From the NCBI RefSeq assembly GCF_937924975.1, contig NZ_CALEYG010000029.1, forward strand, positions 1 to 64,000: a stretch of 64,000 nt of DNA, given 5' to 3'. Below the pieces are notes generated by a model that was not told where the DNA came from, ran no database searches, and was given only the letters and a program-made list of their open reading frames with translations. A program made the translations under genes and the position numbers. The stretch is from an uncultured Stomatobaculum sp. GTDB lineage: Bacteria; Bacillota; Clostridia; Lachnospirales; Lachnospiraceae. Below, one piece after another: positions 48,365 through 58,107 of the stretch (the stretch's first letter is position 1; each line of letters starts with the position of its first letter).

Positions 48365-50068
48365 ATGAAGTTCAAAGAAATGCAGTATGAGCGGATTTCG
48401 GTGGAGAGCATCGCCGAAGAAGAGAAGAAGCTGATCAAAGCGCTGCAGGAGGCAAAGACTTTCGCAGAGGCGGAGGCAGCTTTCCTCGCAATCGACAAGC
48501 TGGACAGACATGTATCGACGATGTTCGCCCTTGCCTCGATTCGCCATTCGATTGACACCACGGACAAGTTTTACGACGAGGAAGAGAACTATTGGAACAA
48601 TGCCTCGCCGCAGATTCAGGAGTACAGCCAGGAGTGGACCAAGGCTCTGCTCGCTTCCCCCTTCCGCAAGGAGTTTGAGGAGAAGTACGGTAGCATCCTT
48701 TTCACCAATGCGGAGCTCGCGCTGAAGACTTTTTCTCCGTCGATTATCCCGGAACTTCAGCAGGAGAATGAGCTCGTCACAGCCTACGAGAAGCTGCTCG
48801 CGAGCGCACAGATTCCGTTTGAGGGCGGTGTCTATACCATTTCGCAGATGACGCCGTTTAAGAATGACCCGGACGATGCGAGACGCCTCGCGGCCTGGAA
48901 GGCGGAGGGACAGTGGTACAAGGACAACCAGGAAGAGCTCGACAGACTCTATGATAAGCTGGTGCACCTTAGGGATACCATCGGCAAAAAGCTCGGCCAC
49001 GATAACTTCCTGCCGGTCGGCTACTGCCGCATGCAGAGAAACTGTTACGACAAGGCCGATGTCGAAAAGTTCCGCGAGGCCGTGCAAAAGTATGTGGTGC
49101 CGGTGGCGGTCAAGGTTTACGAGAGACAGGCAAAGCGCCTCGGCAAGACGTATCCGATGAGTTACGCCGACAATGCGATGGAGTTCCGCTCGGGCAATCC
49201 GAAGCCGCAGGGCACGCCGGACGACATTGTCACGGCGGCAAAACATTTTTACGAGTGGCGTTCCCCGGAGACCGCCGAGTTCTTTAATCACATGATTGAC
49301 GATGAGCTCATGGATCTGCTCTCCACCAAGGGCAAGCAGGGCGGCGGCTACTGTGCGGAAATTGCGGATTACGACACGCCGTTCATTTTCGCAAACTTCA
49401 ATGACACCCAGCACGATGTCGAGGTCATGACCCATGAGGCCGGCCACGCGTTCGAGAGCTACCTGAATCGTCACCGCGTGCCGATGGAGACCATCACGCC
49501 GAGCCTTGAGGCCTGCGAGGTGCACTCGATGTCGATGGAATACTTTGCGGAGGCTTTTGCCGAGGAGTTCTTTGGCAAGGACGCCAGGAAGTATCTCTAC
49601 TCCCATTTGACCGGCGGCCTGACCTTCATCCCCTACGGCACGATGGTCGATCACTTCCAGCACATCGTCTACGAGAACCCGGATTTGACCCCGGCCGAGC
49701 GGCATGCCAAGTGGAAGGAGCTGATCGGTATTTACCAGCCTTGGATGAAGCTCGACGGTGACATTCCGTTCTACGCCGAGGGACAGAACTGGCAGAGACA
49801 GCATCACATTTACTCGCTGCCGTTCTATTACATCGATTACTGCCTCGCACAGACAGTCGCGCTCCAGTTCTGGAATCGGATTCAGAAAGATCAGAACGAC
49901 GCGTGGAAGCATTACATGGCGTATACGAGTCAGGGCGGCAGTGTCGTCTTCACGGAACTTCTGAAGAACGCGGGGCTTGACAGCCCGTTTGAGGGAGATT
50001 GCTTAAAGCAGGTCTGCGAGACAGCCGCGGCTTATCTGGACAATTACGACTTGTCGGATTTCGCCTAA
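48365..50068 (+). CDS. M3 family oligoendopeptidase (PepF-like)
   Basis: A 567-residue cytosolic zinc peptidase. HEAGH at about residues 357-361, in VMTHEAGHAFESYL, is the active site, and SMSMEYFAEAFAEEFFG supplies the third ligand helix. Length matches the M3B oligoendopeptidase group. It cleaves medium-sized peptides after import. It is followed directly by a membrane protein gene (TAATG overlap) and a peptide-type ABC importer, which fits a shared role in peptide use. Confidence 0.93.
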   Translation: MKFKEMQYERISVESIAEEEKKLIKALQEAKTFAEAEAAFLAIDKLDRHVSTMFALASIRHSIDTTDKFYDEEENYWNNASPQIQEYSQEWTKALLASPFRKEFEEKYGSILFTNAELALKTFSPSIIPELQQENELVTAYEKLLASAQIPFEGGVYTISQMTPFKNDPDDARRLAAWKAEGQWYKDNQEELDRLYDKLVHLRDTIGKKLGHDNFLPVGYCRMQRNCYDKADVEKFREAVQKYVVPVAVKVYERQAKRLGKTYPMSYADNAMEFRSGNPKPQGTPDDIVTAAKHFYEWRSPETAEFFNHMIDDELMDLLSTKGKQGGGYCAEIADYDTPFIFANFNDTQHDVEVMTHEAGHAFESYLNRHRVPMETITPSLEACEVHSMSMEYFAEAFAEEFFGKDARKYLYSHLTGGLTFIPYGTMVDHFQHIVYENPDLTPAERHAKWKELIGIYQPWMKLDGDIPFYAEGQNWQRQHHIYSLPFYYIDYCLAQTVALQFWNRIQKDQNDAWKHYMAYTSQGGSVVFTELLKNAGLDSPFEGDCLKQVCETAAAYLDNYDLSDFA

Positions 50069-50601
50069 TGGGAATGTTCCGTACGCCCTATGACCGGGGC
50101 GGTGCTCTCTCGAAAGAGGCCATGCAGGAGAGGGCAGAGCGTTATCTGGATATGCGGGAGAAGGAGAGCGCAAAGCAGGAGAACCGGTTGATTGCAATCC
50201 GCTATCTTTTGCTCTGGCCGTTCGCACTGTTGCCGGGGTTTCTTCCTCAGGTGGCAGTCGCGCATACGGCGTTGCTCCTTTTGCCCTACGCACTGGAACT
50301 GGTCTGTATGTTGCTCACGGGGATTACCCTGGTCGGCTTCGTACAGAATGCCACGGGTAGCGTGAACGGACGGCTCTATAAGCAGCTGTTTACCGGGTTA
50401 CAAATGCGGGCGGCGCTCGCCGGTCTGTTCGGCGCACTGTTCTTTCTCGCACAGCTTCTCTGTATGTTGCTTCACCGCAACGCACGGACACTGAGCGAGG
50501 GACTGGTGCTCCTGATGCAGTTCCTGTTTTTGCTGACCTTTGTGTTATTTTTCCGGCAGACGGATCGGGTGATTCGCAACTGGCGTCTGGCGGATTTATA
50601 A
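50068..50601 (+). CDS. hypothetical membrane protein, 177 aa
   Basis: Starts at ATG 50068 overlapping the oligopeptidase stop (TAATG). Hydrophilic N-terminus (RAERYLDMREKESAKQENRL), then about four membrane segments (YLLLWPFALLPGFLP, ALELVCMLLTGITLVGF, AALAGLFGALFFLAQLL, LVLLMQFLFLLTFVLFF). The family is not recognised. Translational coupling suggests cotranscription with the M3 peptidase. Confidence 0.6.
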   Translation: MGMFRTPYDRGGALSKEAMQERAERYLDMREKESAKQENRLIAIRYLLLWPFALLPGFLPQVAVAHTALLLLPYALELVCMLLTGITLVGFVQNATGSVNGRLYKQLFTGLQMRAALAGLFGALFFLAQLLCMLLHRNARTLSEGLVLLMQFLFLLTFVLFFRQTDRVIRNWRLADL

Positions 50602-50706
50602 AAATCGGCATCACCGGAATGACCCTGCAAGGGAGGGGCGTTCTGTTTGCAAGTCGTCGTGCATACGGTATGTGCGGCAACCAACAATCCGAAGGAGGAG
50701 AAGGGT

Positions 50707-53016
50707 ATGAGAAAGACAAGACGTGTCGTTGCTTCCCTTTTAGCAGCGACCATGGCAGTTTCGCTTCTGGCGAGTTGTTCTTCGAAGAAGGACACGGGAG
50801 CCTCGGACGGAACACAGAAATCGGGGGATTCGCAGGCGGGTAATACCGGCGACAGCGTGGTATACGCAAGCGGTGAGTTCAACGGTAAGTTTTCGCCGTT
50901 CTTTTACGAGACTGTGCCGGATTCGGATATGGTCGGGCAGTGCACGGCCGCCCTTCTTACCACAGATCGAAACGGCGCCGTCGTCCTGAAGGGCATTGAG
51001 GGCGAGACCAGAGAGTATAACGGCAAGCAGTATACCTACCACAGCCTTGCGGACTGTACAATTACGGAGAACAGCGACGGCACCGTCTACTACGATTTTA
51101 AGCTGAAGGACGGCGCCAAGTTCTCGGACGGCGAGCCGATCACGGTCGACGACGTGATTTTCTCGATGTATGTCTATTCGGATCCGACTTATGATGGCTC
51201 TACGACCTTCTTTACGCTTCCGATTCAGGGTATGGAAGAGTACAGAACCGGTGTTGACACCCTCTTTAACCTGATGGTCAAGGCAGGCGAGAATAACACC
51301 GACTTCTCTAAGTGGACCGAAGATCAGCAGAAGAAGTTCTGGGCTTCTTACAACAAGGCCGCTGAGGCTTTTGTGAAGGAGATTGTGGATTCCTGTATTG
51401 CGAAGGGCACCAACAAGGAAGGTGATTCGATTGCGGCTGTCGCTGCGAACTACGGCTATCCGGATCTCAAGGCGGATGCGACCGCAATGGATTTCTTCAA
51501 CGCAATGCTCGCCAAGTATGACGGCAGCGTGAAGGATATGTCCGACAAGGAAAATGCGGGAACGCCGTTCTCCGAGCTCATGGATAACTACCAGGATTTC
51601 GCAATCGGTGTTGAGACAGGTACTTCTGCACCGAACATCAGCGGTATCCAGAAGACCGGCGACAATACATTCCGCATTGTCACGACGAAGGTTGACGCAC
51701 AGGCCATCTACCAGATTGGTGTCGTTGTTTCGCCGCTTCACTACTACGGCGACAAGGCGCAGTACGACTACGCAAACAATAAGTTCGGCTTCCCGAAGGG
51801 CGACCTCAGCCTGATTCGTTCGAAGACTTCGAAGCCGCTCGGCGCAGGCCCGTATGTCTTTGACAAGTATGAGAACGGCGTTGTCTCACTGAAGGCAAAT
51901 CCGTACTACGACCAGGGCGAGCCGAAGATCAAGAATCTTCGCATGAGCTACATCAACCAGTCCGACTACATCAACTCGATCATCGCGGGCACGGCAGACA
52001 TTGCGAACCCGTCCTACACGAATGAAATTGCGGACGCAATCAAGAAGGCAAACAGCAACGGCGAAATTTCGGGCAACAAGATTTACACGGTTGCGGTCGA
52101 TGCATTGGGCTACGGCTACATCGGCATGAACTCGCACAACATCTCGGTCAACAAGGAGCCGGGCAGCGATGCTTCGAAGAACCTGCGCCGCGGCTTCGCA
52201 ACCATTTTTGCGGCATACCGTGATCTCGCGGTCAGCACCTACTACGGCGACAGAGCGAGCGTCATCAACTATCCGATTTCCAACACCTCCTGGGCGGCAC
52301 CGCAGCCGACCGACGACGGTTACGAGATTGCATTCTCGAAGGATGTAAACGGCAATCCGATCTACACCTCCGGCATGACGGACGAAGAGAAGTACGCGGC
52401 TGCAAAGAAGGCAGCGCTCGGCTTCTTTGAGGCGGCAGGCTACAAGGTTGAGAACGGCAAGATTGTCTCCGCACCGGAAGGCGCGAAGATGGAGTACACG
52501 GTCATGGTGCCGGGCGGCGGCACGGGCGATCACCCGTCCTTCATGATTATGACCGAAGCGCAGAAGGCACTCGCAGACATCGGCATGAAGCTCACCATCA
52601 ACGACCTCAGCAATGTCGCGGATATGTGGAACAAGCTTGAGGCCGGACAGGCTGAAATCTGGTGCGCGGCATGGCAGTCCACGCCGGACCCGGATATGTA
52701 TCAGGTTTACTACTCCGATGTTGCAAACGGCGGCAAGCAGCCCGGCGGCTCCAACGATCGCTATCAGATTGAGGATGCAGACCTCGACAGCATGATCCTG
52801 CAGGCGAGAGAGTCGACCGATCAGGAGTACAGAAAGACCATCTACAAGGCTTGCCTTGACAAGATTGTCGACTGGGCTTGCGAGGTTCCGGTTTACCAGA
52901 GACAGGAAGTCACGACTTTCTCGGCAGAGCGTATCAAGACCGACACGATCACACCGGATATCACCTCCTTCTACAAGTGGTATGCGGAGATCGAGAACCT
53001 GGAGCTGAACAAGTAA
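50707..53016 (+). CDS. peptide/opine ABC transporter substrate-binding lipoprotein (family 5)
   Basis: A 769-residue lipoprotein. The signal peptide ends in the lipobox LLASC with Cys24, then a G/S/T-rich linker. The family 5 fold shows FKLKDGAKFSDGEPITVDDV and GAGPYVFDKYENGVVSLKAN. It is about 200 residues longer than DppA/OppA. The extra part lies near 180-290 (FNLMVKAGENNTDFSKW to FFNAMLAKYDGSVKD). It is anchored outside and delivers oligopeptides or similar ligands to the permeases that follow. ATG 50707 follows GGAGGAGAAGGGT. Confidence 0.92.
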   Translation: MRKTRRVVASLLAATMAVSLLASCSSKKDTGASDGTQKSGDSQAGNTGDSVVYASGEFNGKFSPFFYETVPDSDMVGQCTAALLTTDRNGAVVLKGIEGETREYNGKQYTYHSLADCTITENSDGTVYYDFKLKDGAKFSDGEPITVDDVIFSMYVYSDPTYDGSTTFFTLPIQGMEEYRTGVDTLFNLMVKAGENNTDFSKWTEDQQKKFWASYNKAAEAFVKEIVDSCIAKGTNKEGDSIAAVAANYGYPDLKADATAMDFFNAMLAKYDGSVKDMSDKENAGTPFSELMDNYQDFAIGVETGTSAPNISGIQKTGDNTFRIVTTKVDAQAIYQIGVVVSPLHYYGDKAQYDYANNKFGFPKGDLSLIRSKTSKPLGAGPYVFDKYENGVVSLKANPYYDQGEPKIKNLRMSYINQSDYINSIIAGTADIANPSYTNEIADAIKKANSNGEISGNKIYTVAVDALGYGYIGMNSHNISVNKEPGSDASKNLRRGFATIFAAYRDLAVSTYYGDRASVINYPISNTSWAAPQPTDDGYEIAFSKDVNGNPIYTSGMTDEEKYAAAKKAALGFFEAAGYKVENGKIVSAPEGAKMEYTVMVPGGGTGDHPSFMIMTEAQKALADIGMKLTINDLSNVADMWNKLEAGQAEIWCAAWQSTPDPDMYQVYYSDVANGGKQPGGSNDRYQIEDADLDSMILQARESTDQEYRKTIYKACLDKIVDWACEVPVYQRQEVTTFSAERIKTDTITPDITSFYKWYAEIENLELNK

Positions 53017-53054
53017 GTAGCTACGGAAATCCGTAAATGTTGTTTTCGGGCAGT

Positions 53055-53094
53055 AACCGCATCCCCCGGTGACGCGAGGGATGCGGTTTTCCCG
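53055..53094 (+). terminator. hairpin between binding protein and permease genes
   Basis: AACCGCATCCC (53055-53065) pairs with GGGATGCGGTT (53078-53088), followed by TTCCC. In ABC operons such hairpins lower expression of the membrane genes relative to the binding protein, so partial termination or 3'-end protection is likely. Confidence 0.65.
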
Positions 53095-53154
53095 ATATAG
53101 AAGCAGGAACCGCGAAGAGCGGTCGCCTGACCTGTATGGAAGAGCGGGTTTTTT

Positions 53155-54141
53155 ATGAAAAAATACATTATCAAACGACTCTTATGGTCTGTCGTGATTT
53201 TGTTTATTGTCTCCTTTCTGATTTACGTGCTGATGCGCTGTCTTCCGACTTCGTATCTCGAGCAGATTGCGAGACAGAAATCACAGCAGCCGGGATCCAA
53301 GACTTTTGACGAGTGGATGCAGCAGCTCTCGGCTACCTACGGTATGGACAAGGGCATTATCCCGGGCTTTGCTTCCTGGCTTTCGAAGGCAGTCCGCCTC
53401 GATTTCGGTGACAGCTGGAAGTACACGGTTCCGGTCACCCAGAAGTTTGCGCAGGTTGTCGGCATTTCGTTCTGGATGAGCCTCGTTGTCATGGTTCTGG
53501 AGGTTCTGATTTCGATTCCACTCGGCATCATCGCGGCGACGAAGCAGTATTCGACCGCCGACAATGTGATTTCGGTCATCGCACTGGCCGGCATCTCCCT
53601 CCCGACCTTTTTCATTGCATCGCTGCTGAAGCTGATTTTCTCGGTCAATCTGAAGTGGTTTGATCTGAACGGTCTGATTGGCAGAAATCACGATTTCCTC
53701 TCGCCGATGGGGCAGAGATGGGATATCGCGATGCACCTTGTGTTGCCGATTATGACGCTGACCATCGCGAGTGTCGGTGCTTACATGCGTTTTATCCGCA
53801 CCAACATGCTCGAAGTTCTGAACTCCGATTACATCCGCACCGCAAGAGCGAAAGGTCTCTCCGAGCGCCGCGTCATTTATCATCACGCATTCCGGAACAC
53901 CTTGATTACGCTCGTGACCCTCTGGGGTACTTCGCTGCCGGGACTGTTCTCGGGTGCCATGATTACCGAGCAGCTGTTCTCGATTCCGGGTATCGGCTAT
54001 ACCTCTTACCAGGCCATGGTATCGGGCGACATTCCGTTCTCGATGTTCTATCTGGTCTTTATCGGAATTTTGACACTGATCGGCAACCTGTTGACCGATA
54101 TTCTGTATGCCGTGGTTGACCCGCGCGTGCGCATTGAATAA
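53155..54141 (+). CDS. peptide ABC transporter permease (DppB/OppB-like)
   Basis: A 328-residue permease. The first span is LLWSVVILFIVSFLIYVLM with the typical OppB start (YIIKRLLW), and the coupling EAA-type loop is YIRTARAKGLSERRVIYHHA FRN-like. The end ILTLIGNLLTDILYAVVDPR is the usual OppB C-terminus. It pairs with the OppC-like protein next door. Confidence 0.93.
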   Translation: MKKYIIKRLLWSVVILFIVSFLIYVLMRCLPTSYLEQIARQKSQQPGSKTFDEWMQQLSATYGMDKGIIPGFASWLSKAVRLDFGDSWKYTVPVTQKFAQVVGISFWMSLVVMVLEVLISIPLGIIAATKQYSTADNVISVIALAGISLPTFFIASLLKLIFSVNLKWFDLNGLIGRNHDFLSPMGQRWDIAMHLVLPIMTLTIASVGAYMRFIRTNMLEVLNSDYIRTARAKGLSERRVIYHHAFRNTLITLVTLWGTSLPGLFSGAMITEQLFSIPGIGYTSYQAMVSGDIPFSMFYLVFIGILTLIGNLLTDILYAVVDPRVRIE

Positions 54142-54157
54142 GAAGGGAGGAACTTGT

Positions 54158-55711
54158 ATGTCTGAAACAGAGAAGAAGGCAGAGCAGAATCAGCAGAAAA
54201 CGACTTACTCCCTGAATGATGATCGCCGCGTTAAGACTTTGTCGCCCGGTGCAATGGTCACCAAGCGCTTCTTCCGGAACCGGATTGCCGTGCTCGGCAT
54301 GTTCATTCTGATTGCGATGTTTTTATTTTCCTTTGTCGGCGGTGCGATTTCGCCCTACGGCGAGTCGGAGCTCTTTTATCGCACGGACAAGCAGACGCAG
54401 AAGTATGCGGGTGTCAAGGTCAATACGGAGCTTCGCTACCAGCAGATCGAGAAGAACGCATTCCCGGCGCTTGCGCAGGCACAGTTCGTGCTCGCAAAGG
54501 GCAAGGGGACCCCGGATTTTGCCGCGGGCAATGTGCAGTACAGCTATGAGGAAGCCGGCAAGGACTTCTATGTGATTTACAAGAAAGGCGCAAGCGAGCC
54601 GATTGCCTTTGCTTCGCTCGCGACCGTGACTTCTGCGTCCGGCAGCGAAGCGCTTCCGTTTGACATGCAACTTGCGATTCTGAAGGCGGTCACAAACCAG
54701 GAGACTTCCTTTACGCTCGGCAGCGACACCTATACGGTGGACGAGGACGGCACGGTCTCAAAGGACGGCCAGCCCTATGCGTATGCGAGCCGCTATGTGA
54801 TCAATGCGATTATGAGCGATGTCACCTTCTCGAAGCAGTTCAAGGAAGAGCTGATTGCCGAGATTGAGGCGGGCAAGAAGGAGTTCACCTTCAAGGATGC
54901 CGACGGCACCGAGGCGAGCTACACACTCGAGTACGATGCGCCTTCGAAGGCCTACAACATCATGCAGAGCAGAGAGCAGCGCGTCTATGACACCTACTCT
55001 TCGCCCTCTAAGGCACATCCGCTCGGCACCGATAAGAACGGCATGGACATGCTGACCCGTCTCATGTACGGTGGCCGCGTGTCGCTCTACATCGGCTTCA
55101 TCGTCGTGATCATTGAGACCGTCATCGGTATGATTATGGGCGGTATCTCCGGCTACTTCGGCGGCTGGGTCGATATGTTAATCATGCGAATCGTTGATAT
55201 TTTCTACTGCATCCCGAGCATCCCGATTTACATCATCATCGGTGCGGCGATGGACGCGCTGCATGTGGATCCGCAGATTCGTATGATTTATCTGATGATG
55301 ATTCTCGGCTTCTTCGGCTGGCCATCCATCACCAGACTGGTCCGCGGTCAGATTCTCACGCTCCGTGAGCAGGAGTTCATGACGGCGGCGGAGGCAACCG
55401 GTATTAAGCCGATCAACCGCATTTTCCGGCATCTGTTGCCGAATGTCATTCCGCAGCTCATTGTCACCTGCACCATGAGCCTTGGCGGCGTGATTCTGAC
55501 CGAGGCGACCCTGTCCTTCCTGGGCCTCGGCGTCAAGTTCCCGTTCGCATCCTGGGGAAATATCATCAACGATGTCAACAATACCTATGTGCTCAGCAAC
55601 TATCTGTTCATCTGGATTCCCGCCGGCATCTGCCTGCTCCTCACGGTGCTTGCCTTTAACTTGGTGGGCGACGGACTCAGAGATGCCTTTGACCCGAAGA
55701 TGAAGCGCTGA
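54158..55711 (+). CDS. peptide ABC transporter permease (DppC/OppC-like) with large extracellular insert
   Basis: A 517-residue permease; ordinary OppC is about 300. The N-terminal span (IAVLGMFILIAMFLFSFVGG) is followed by an insert of roughly 210 residues (from SELFYRTDKQTQKYAG to YDTYSSPSKAHPLG) before the normal HPLGTDKNGMDMLTRLMYGG. The rest is canonical, with EFMTAAEATGIKPINRIFRH as coupling loop and LGLGVKFPFASWG. The insert contains two similar-looking FxxxxxYxVxxDG / FTFKDADGTEASY pieces and should face outside, where it may help to dock the enlarged binding protein. ATG 54158 follows AAGGGAGGAAC. Confidence 0.9.
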   Translation: MSETEKKAEQNQQKTTYSLNDDRRVKTLSPGAMVTKRFFRNRIAVLGMFILIAMFLFSFVGGAISPYGESELFYRTDKQTQKYAGVKVNTELRYQQIEKNAFPALAQAQFVLAKGKGTPDFAAGNVQYSYEEAGKDFYVIYKKGASEPIAFASLATVTSASGSEALPFDMQLAILKAVTNQETSFTLGSDTYTVDEDGTVSKDGQPYAYASRYVINAIMSDVTFSKQFKEELIAEIEAGKKEFTFKDADGTEASYTLEYDAPSKAYNIMQSREQRVYDTYSSPSKAHPLGTDKNGMDMLTRLMYGGRVSLYIGFIVVIIETVIGMIMGGISGYFGGWVDMLIMRIVDIFYCIPSIPIYIIIGAAMDALHVDPQIRMIYLMMILGFFGWPSITRLVRGQILTLREQEFMTAAEATGIKPINRIFRHLLPNVIPQLIVTCTMSLGGVILTEATLSFLGLGVKFPFASWGNIINDVNNTYVLSNYLFIWIPAGICLLLTVLAFNLVGDGLRDAFDPKMKR

Positions 55712-55732
55712 TTGCGAACGAAAGGAAATAAG

Positions 55733-56893
55733 ATGGCAAGAGATGACGGCTATCTGTCCGCGCGGGAGTCGCGGCGGATATCAAAGGAAAACAGAAAGAT
55801 TACAGCAAAGCTCGAGAAGGTGAGAACCCGTCGGAATGTGCCCGAGAGCGAGTACATGACCCAGATGAAGAATCCGGCGAATGCCGTGGAGTTTGAAAAC
55901 CTCCACACCTTCTTCTTCACGGACGCGGGAACTGTTAAGAGCGTTGACTCCGTGAGTTTCGAAGTGCCGCTCGGCAAGACGGTTGGCGTCGTGGGCGAGT
56001 CGGGTTGCGGCAAGTCTGTGACCAGCCTTTCGCTCATGCAGCTGTTGCAGCGCCCGCAGGGCCAGGTGGTGGAAGGCTCCATCCGCCTGAACACCGGGGA
56101 CAAGGTCTATGAGATCACAAAGACCCCGGAGAACATCATGCAGCACCTCCGCGGCAACTTTATGTCCATGATTTTCCAGGAGCCCATGACCTCCTTAAAT
56201 CCGGTCTTCCGCATCGGTGACCAGATGGACGAGGTGACCATGCTCCACAAGAAAAGCGAGTATCCGACCAAGGAAGCGGTCAAGGGACGCACGATTGAGC
56301 TTCTCAAGATGGTCGGTATCGCAAACAGCGAGGGCATCTACAACATGTACCCGCACGAGCTCTCCGGCGGTATGCGGCAGCGTGTCATGATCGCAATGGC
56401 ACTCGCCTGCTCGCCGAAGCTCATCATTGCCGATGAGCCGACCACCGCACTGGACGTGACGATTCAGGCACAGATTCTGGATCTGCTCCGCGGTCTGAAG
56501 GACAAGATCAATTCGTCCATCATGCTGATTACCCATGACCTCGGCGTCATCGCGGAGATGGCGGACTATGTCGTGGTCATGTACTCCGGCCGTGTGGTGG
56601 AAGCGGGAACCGCAAAGGAAATCTTTTCGAGCCCGGCACACCCCTATACCATCGGCCTCATGGCGTCGAAGCCGGTCGTCGGTAAGCACCAGGACAAGCT
56701 CTACTCGATCCCCGGCAAGGTGCCGAACCCGATTAACATGCCAAATTACTGCTACTTCCGCGACCGCTGCGACAAGCGCGAGAGGTGTTGCGACGGTGCT
56801 TATCCGGGCGAAATCTGGCTCTCCGAGACACACCGGGTCAGCTGCTACCGCTATGATGAGGCACACATGGGTTCCGGGCAGAGCAAAGCCTGA
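55733..56893 (+). CDS. peptide ABC transporter ATP-binding protein (DppD/OppD-like)
   Basis: A 386-residue ATPase. A charged N-terminal tail of ~45 residues (RESRRISKENRKITAKLEKV) precedes the usual start. Walker A is GESGCGKSVTSLS, the signature is LSGGMRQRVMIA and Walker B is LIIADEPTTALD. The C-terminal oligopeptide domain has YCYFRDRCDKRERCC, the cysteine-rich 4Fe-4S-like motif of the OppD class. ATG 55733 follows GAAAGGAAATAAG. It works as a heterodimer with the next ATPase. Confidence 0.93.
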   Translation: MARDDGYLSARESRRISKENRKITAKLEKVRTRRNVPESEYMTQMKNPANAVEFENLHTFFFTDAGTVKSVDSVSFEVPLGKTVGVVGESGCGKSVTSLSLMQLLQRPQGQVVEGSIRLNTGDKVYEITKTPENIMQHLRGNFMSMIFQEPMTSLNPVFRIGDQMDEVTMLHKKSEYPTKEAVKGRTIELLKMVGIANSEGIYNMYPHELSGGMRQRVMIAMALACSPKLIIADEPTTALDVTIQAQILDLLRGLKDKINSSIMLITHDLGVIAEMADYVVVMYSGRVVEAGTAKEIFSSPAHPYTIGLMASKPVVGKHQDKLYSIPGKVPNPINMPNYCYFRDRCDKRERCCDGAYPGEIWLSETHRVSCYRYDEAHMGSGQSKA

Positions 56894-56910
56894 GAGGAAA
56901 CGAGGAAACG

Positions 56911-57930
56911 ATGGAAAATATCGAAGAGAAGGCATTGACGCCCCTCGTGCACAACGAAGAAAATATCCTGGAAGTCAACGGCCTGAAGAAATACTTCCCG
57001 ATTAAGGGCGGTTTTTTCAACAGCGTGGTCGGTCAGGTTAAGGCACTGGACGGCATTTCCTTTCATATCAAACGAGGAACCACCATGGGATTGGTGGGAG
57101 AGTCCGGCTGCGGCAAGACGACGGCCGGCAGAACCATACTTCGCTTAAACGGCGGCAAGACCGCCGGACAGGTGCTGTTCAACGGCAAAGAAGTCTATGA
57201 CATTCCGAAGAACGAGCTGAATGAGCTTCGCGTGAAGATGCAGATTATCTTCCAGGATCCGTTCTCCTCGCTCTCGCCCCGACTGCCGGTCGGCGAGATT
57301 ATCGGCGAGGCGGTGCGTGAGCACAATTTAGTGCCGAAGAACGAGTACGAGGACTATATCGATCAGATCATGGACAACTGCGGTCTGCAGCCCTTCCACA
57401 AGGATCGCTATCCGCACGAGTTCTCCGGCGGTCAGCGTCAGAGAATCTGCATCGCGAGAGCGCTTGCGCTGAACCCGGAATTTGTGGTCTGCGATGAGCC
57501 GGTCTCGGCACTCGATGTCTCGGTACAGGCGCAGATCATCAACCTCCTGGAGGACTTACAGGAAAAGTACAACCTGAGCTATCTTTTTATCTCGCATGAC
57601 CTCTCGGTGGTCGAGCATATCTCGGACACGGTCGGTGTCATGTACCTCGGCAATATCGTGGAGTTCGGCACGACGGAGGAGCTGTTCGCAAATCCGCTGC
57701 ACCCCTACACGAAGGCCCTGTTCTCCGCGATTCCGATTCCGGATCCGGAGGCAAAGATGAAGCGCATCATCCTGGAGGGAAGCATTCCTTCGCCGGCCAA
57801 TCCGCCGTCGGGCTGCAAGTTCCACACGCGCTGTGCGCAGTGCATGGAGAAGTGCAAGACCCAGGTGCCGGAGCGGAAGGATATGGGAGACGGACACTAT
57901 GTCTGCTGCCACCTTTACGATGACAAGTAA
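56911..57930 (+). CDS. peptide ABC transporter ATP-binding protein (DppF/OppF-like)
   Basis: A 339-residue ATPase with Walker A GESGCGKTTAGRT, signature FSGGQRQRICIA, Walker B VVCDEPVSALD and the C-terminal CKFHTRCAQCMEKC cysteine cluster. The NGLKKYFPIKGGF start is typical of OppF/DppF. It ends the importer operon; a strong terminator follows 43 bases after the stop. Confidence 0.93.
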   Translation: MENIEEKALTPLVHNEENILEVNGLKKYFPIKGGFFNSVVGQVKALDGISFHIKRGTTMGLVGESGCGKTTAGRTILRLNGGKTAGQVLFNGKEVYDIPKNELNELRVKMQIIFQDPFSSLSPRLPVGEIIGEAVREHNLVPKNEYEDYIDQIMDNCGLQPFHKDRYPHEFSGGQRQRICIARALALNPEFVVCDEPVSALDVSVQAQIINLLEDLQEKYNLSYLFISHDLSVVEHISDTVGVMYLGNIVEFGTTEELFANPLHPYTKALFSAIPIPDPEAKMKRIILEGSIPSPANPPSGCKFHTRCAQCMEKCKTQVPERKDMGDGHYVCCHLYDDK

Positions 57931-57972
57931 TAAGCTTCTATGCAGGGTTGAGGCTTAAGAGAGAGCAATACG

Positions 57973-58015
57973 GTTGCCGTCTATGCAGAATTGTGTAGAC
58001 GGCAGCCTTTTTTTG
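57973..58015 (+). terminator. terminator of the peptide ABC operon
   Basis: TTGCCGTCTA and TAGACGGCA form the stem around 12 bases, followed by GCCTTTTTTTG. Confidence 0.9.
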
Positions 58016-58107
58016 AAAACAAAAACGGACTGCCGGCATGCGCCGGGTTTCGAGGTGCACCGACAGCCTCTTTGCGAGACGACACAGGCATTGGGGAGGA
58101 AAGGTAT

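Noticed and set aside
48350..49912. 520-codon open frame on the minus strand
   Set aside because: It lies opposite the well-supported M3 oligopeptidase gene. Its low-complexity V/L/R/H composition is that of an antisense shadow in GC-rich DNA, with no ribosome site or known motif.
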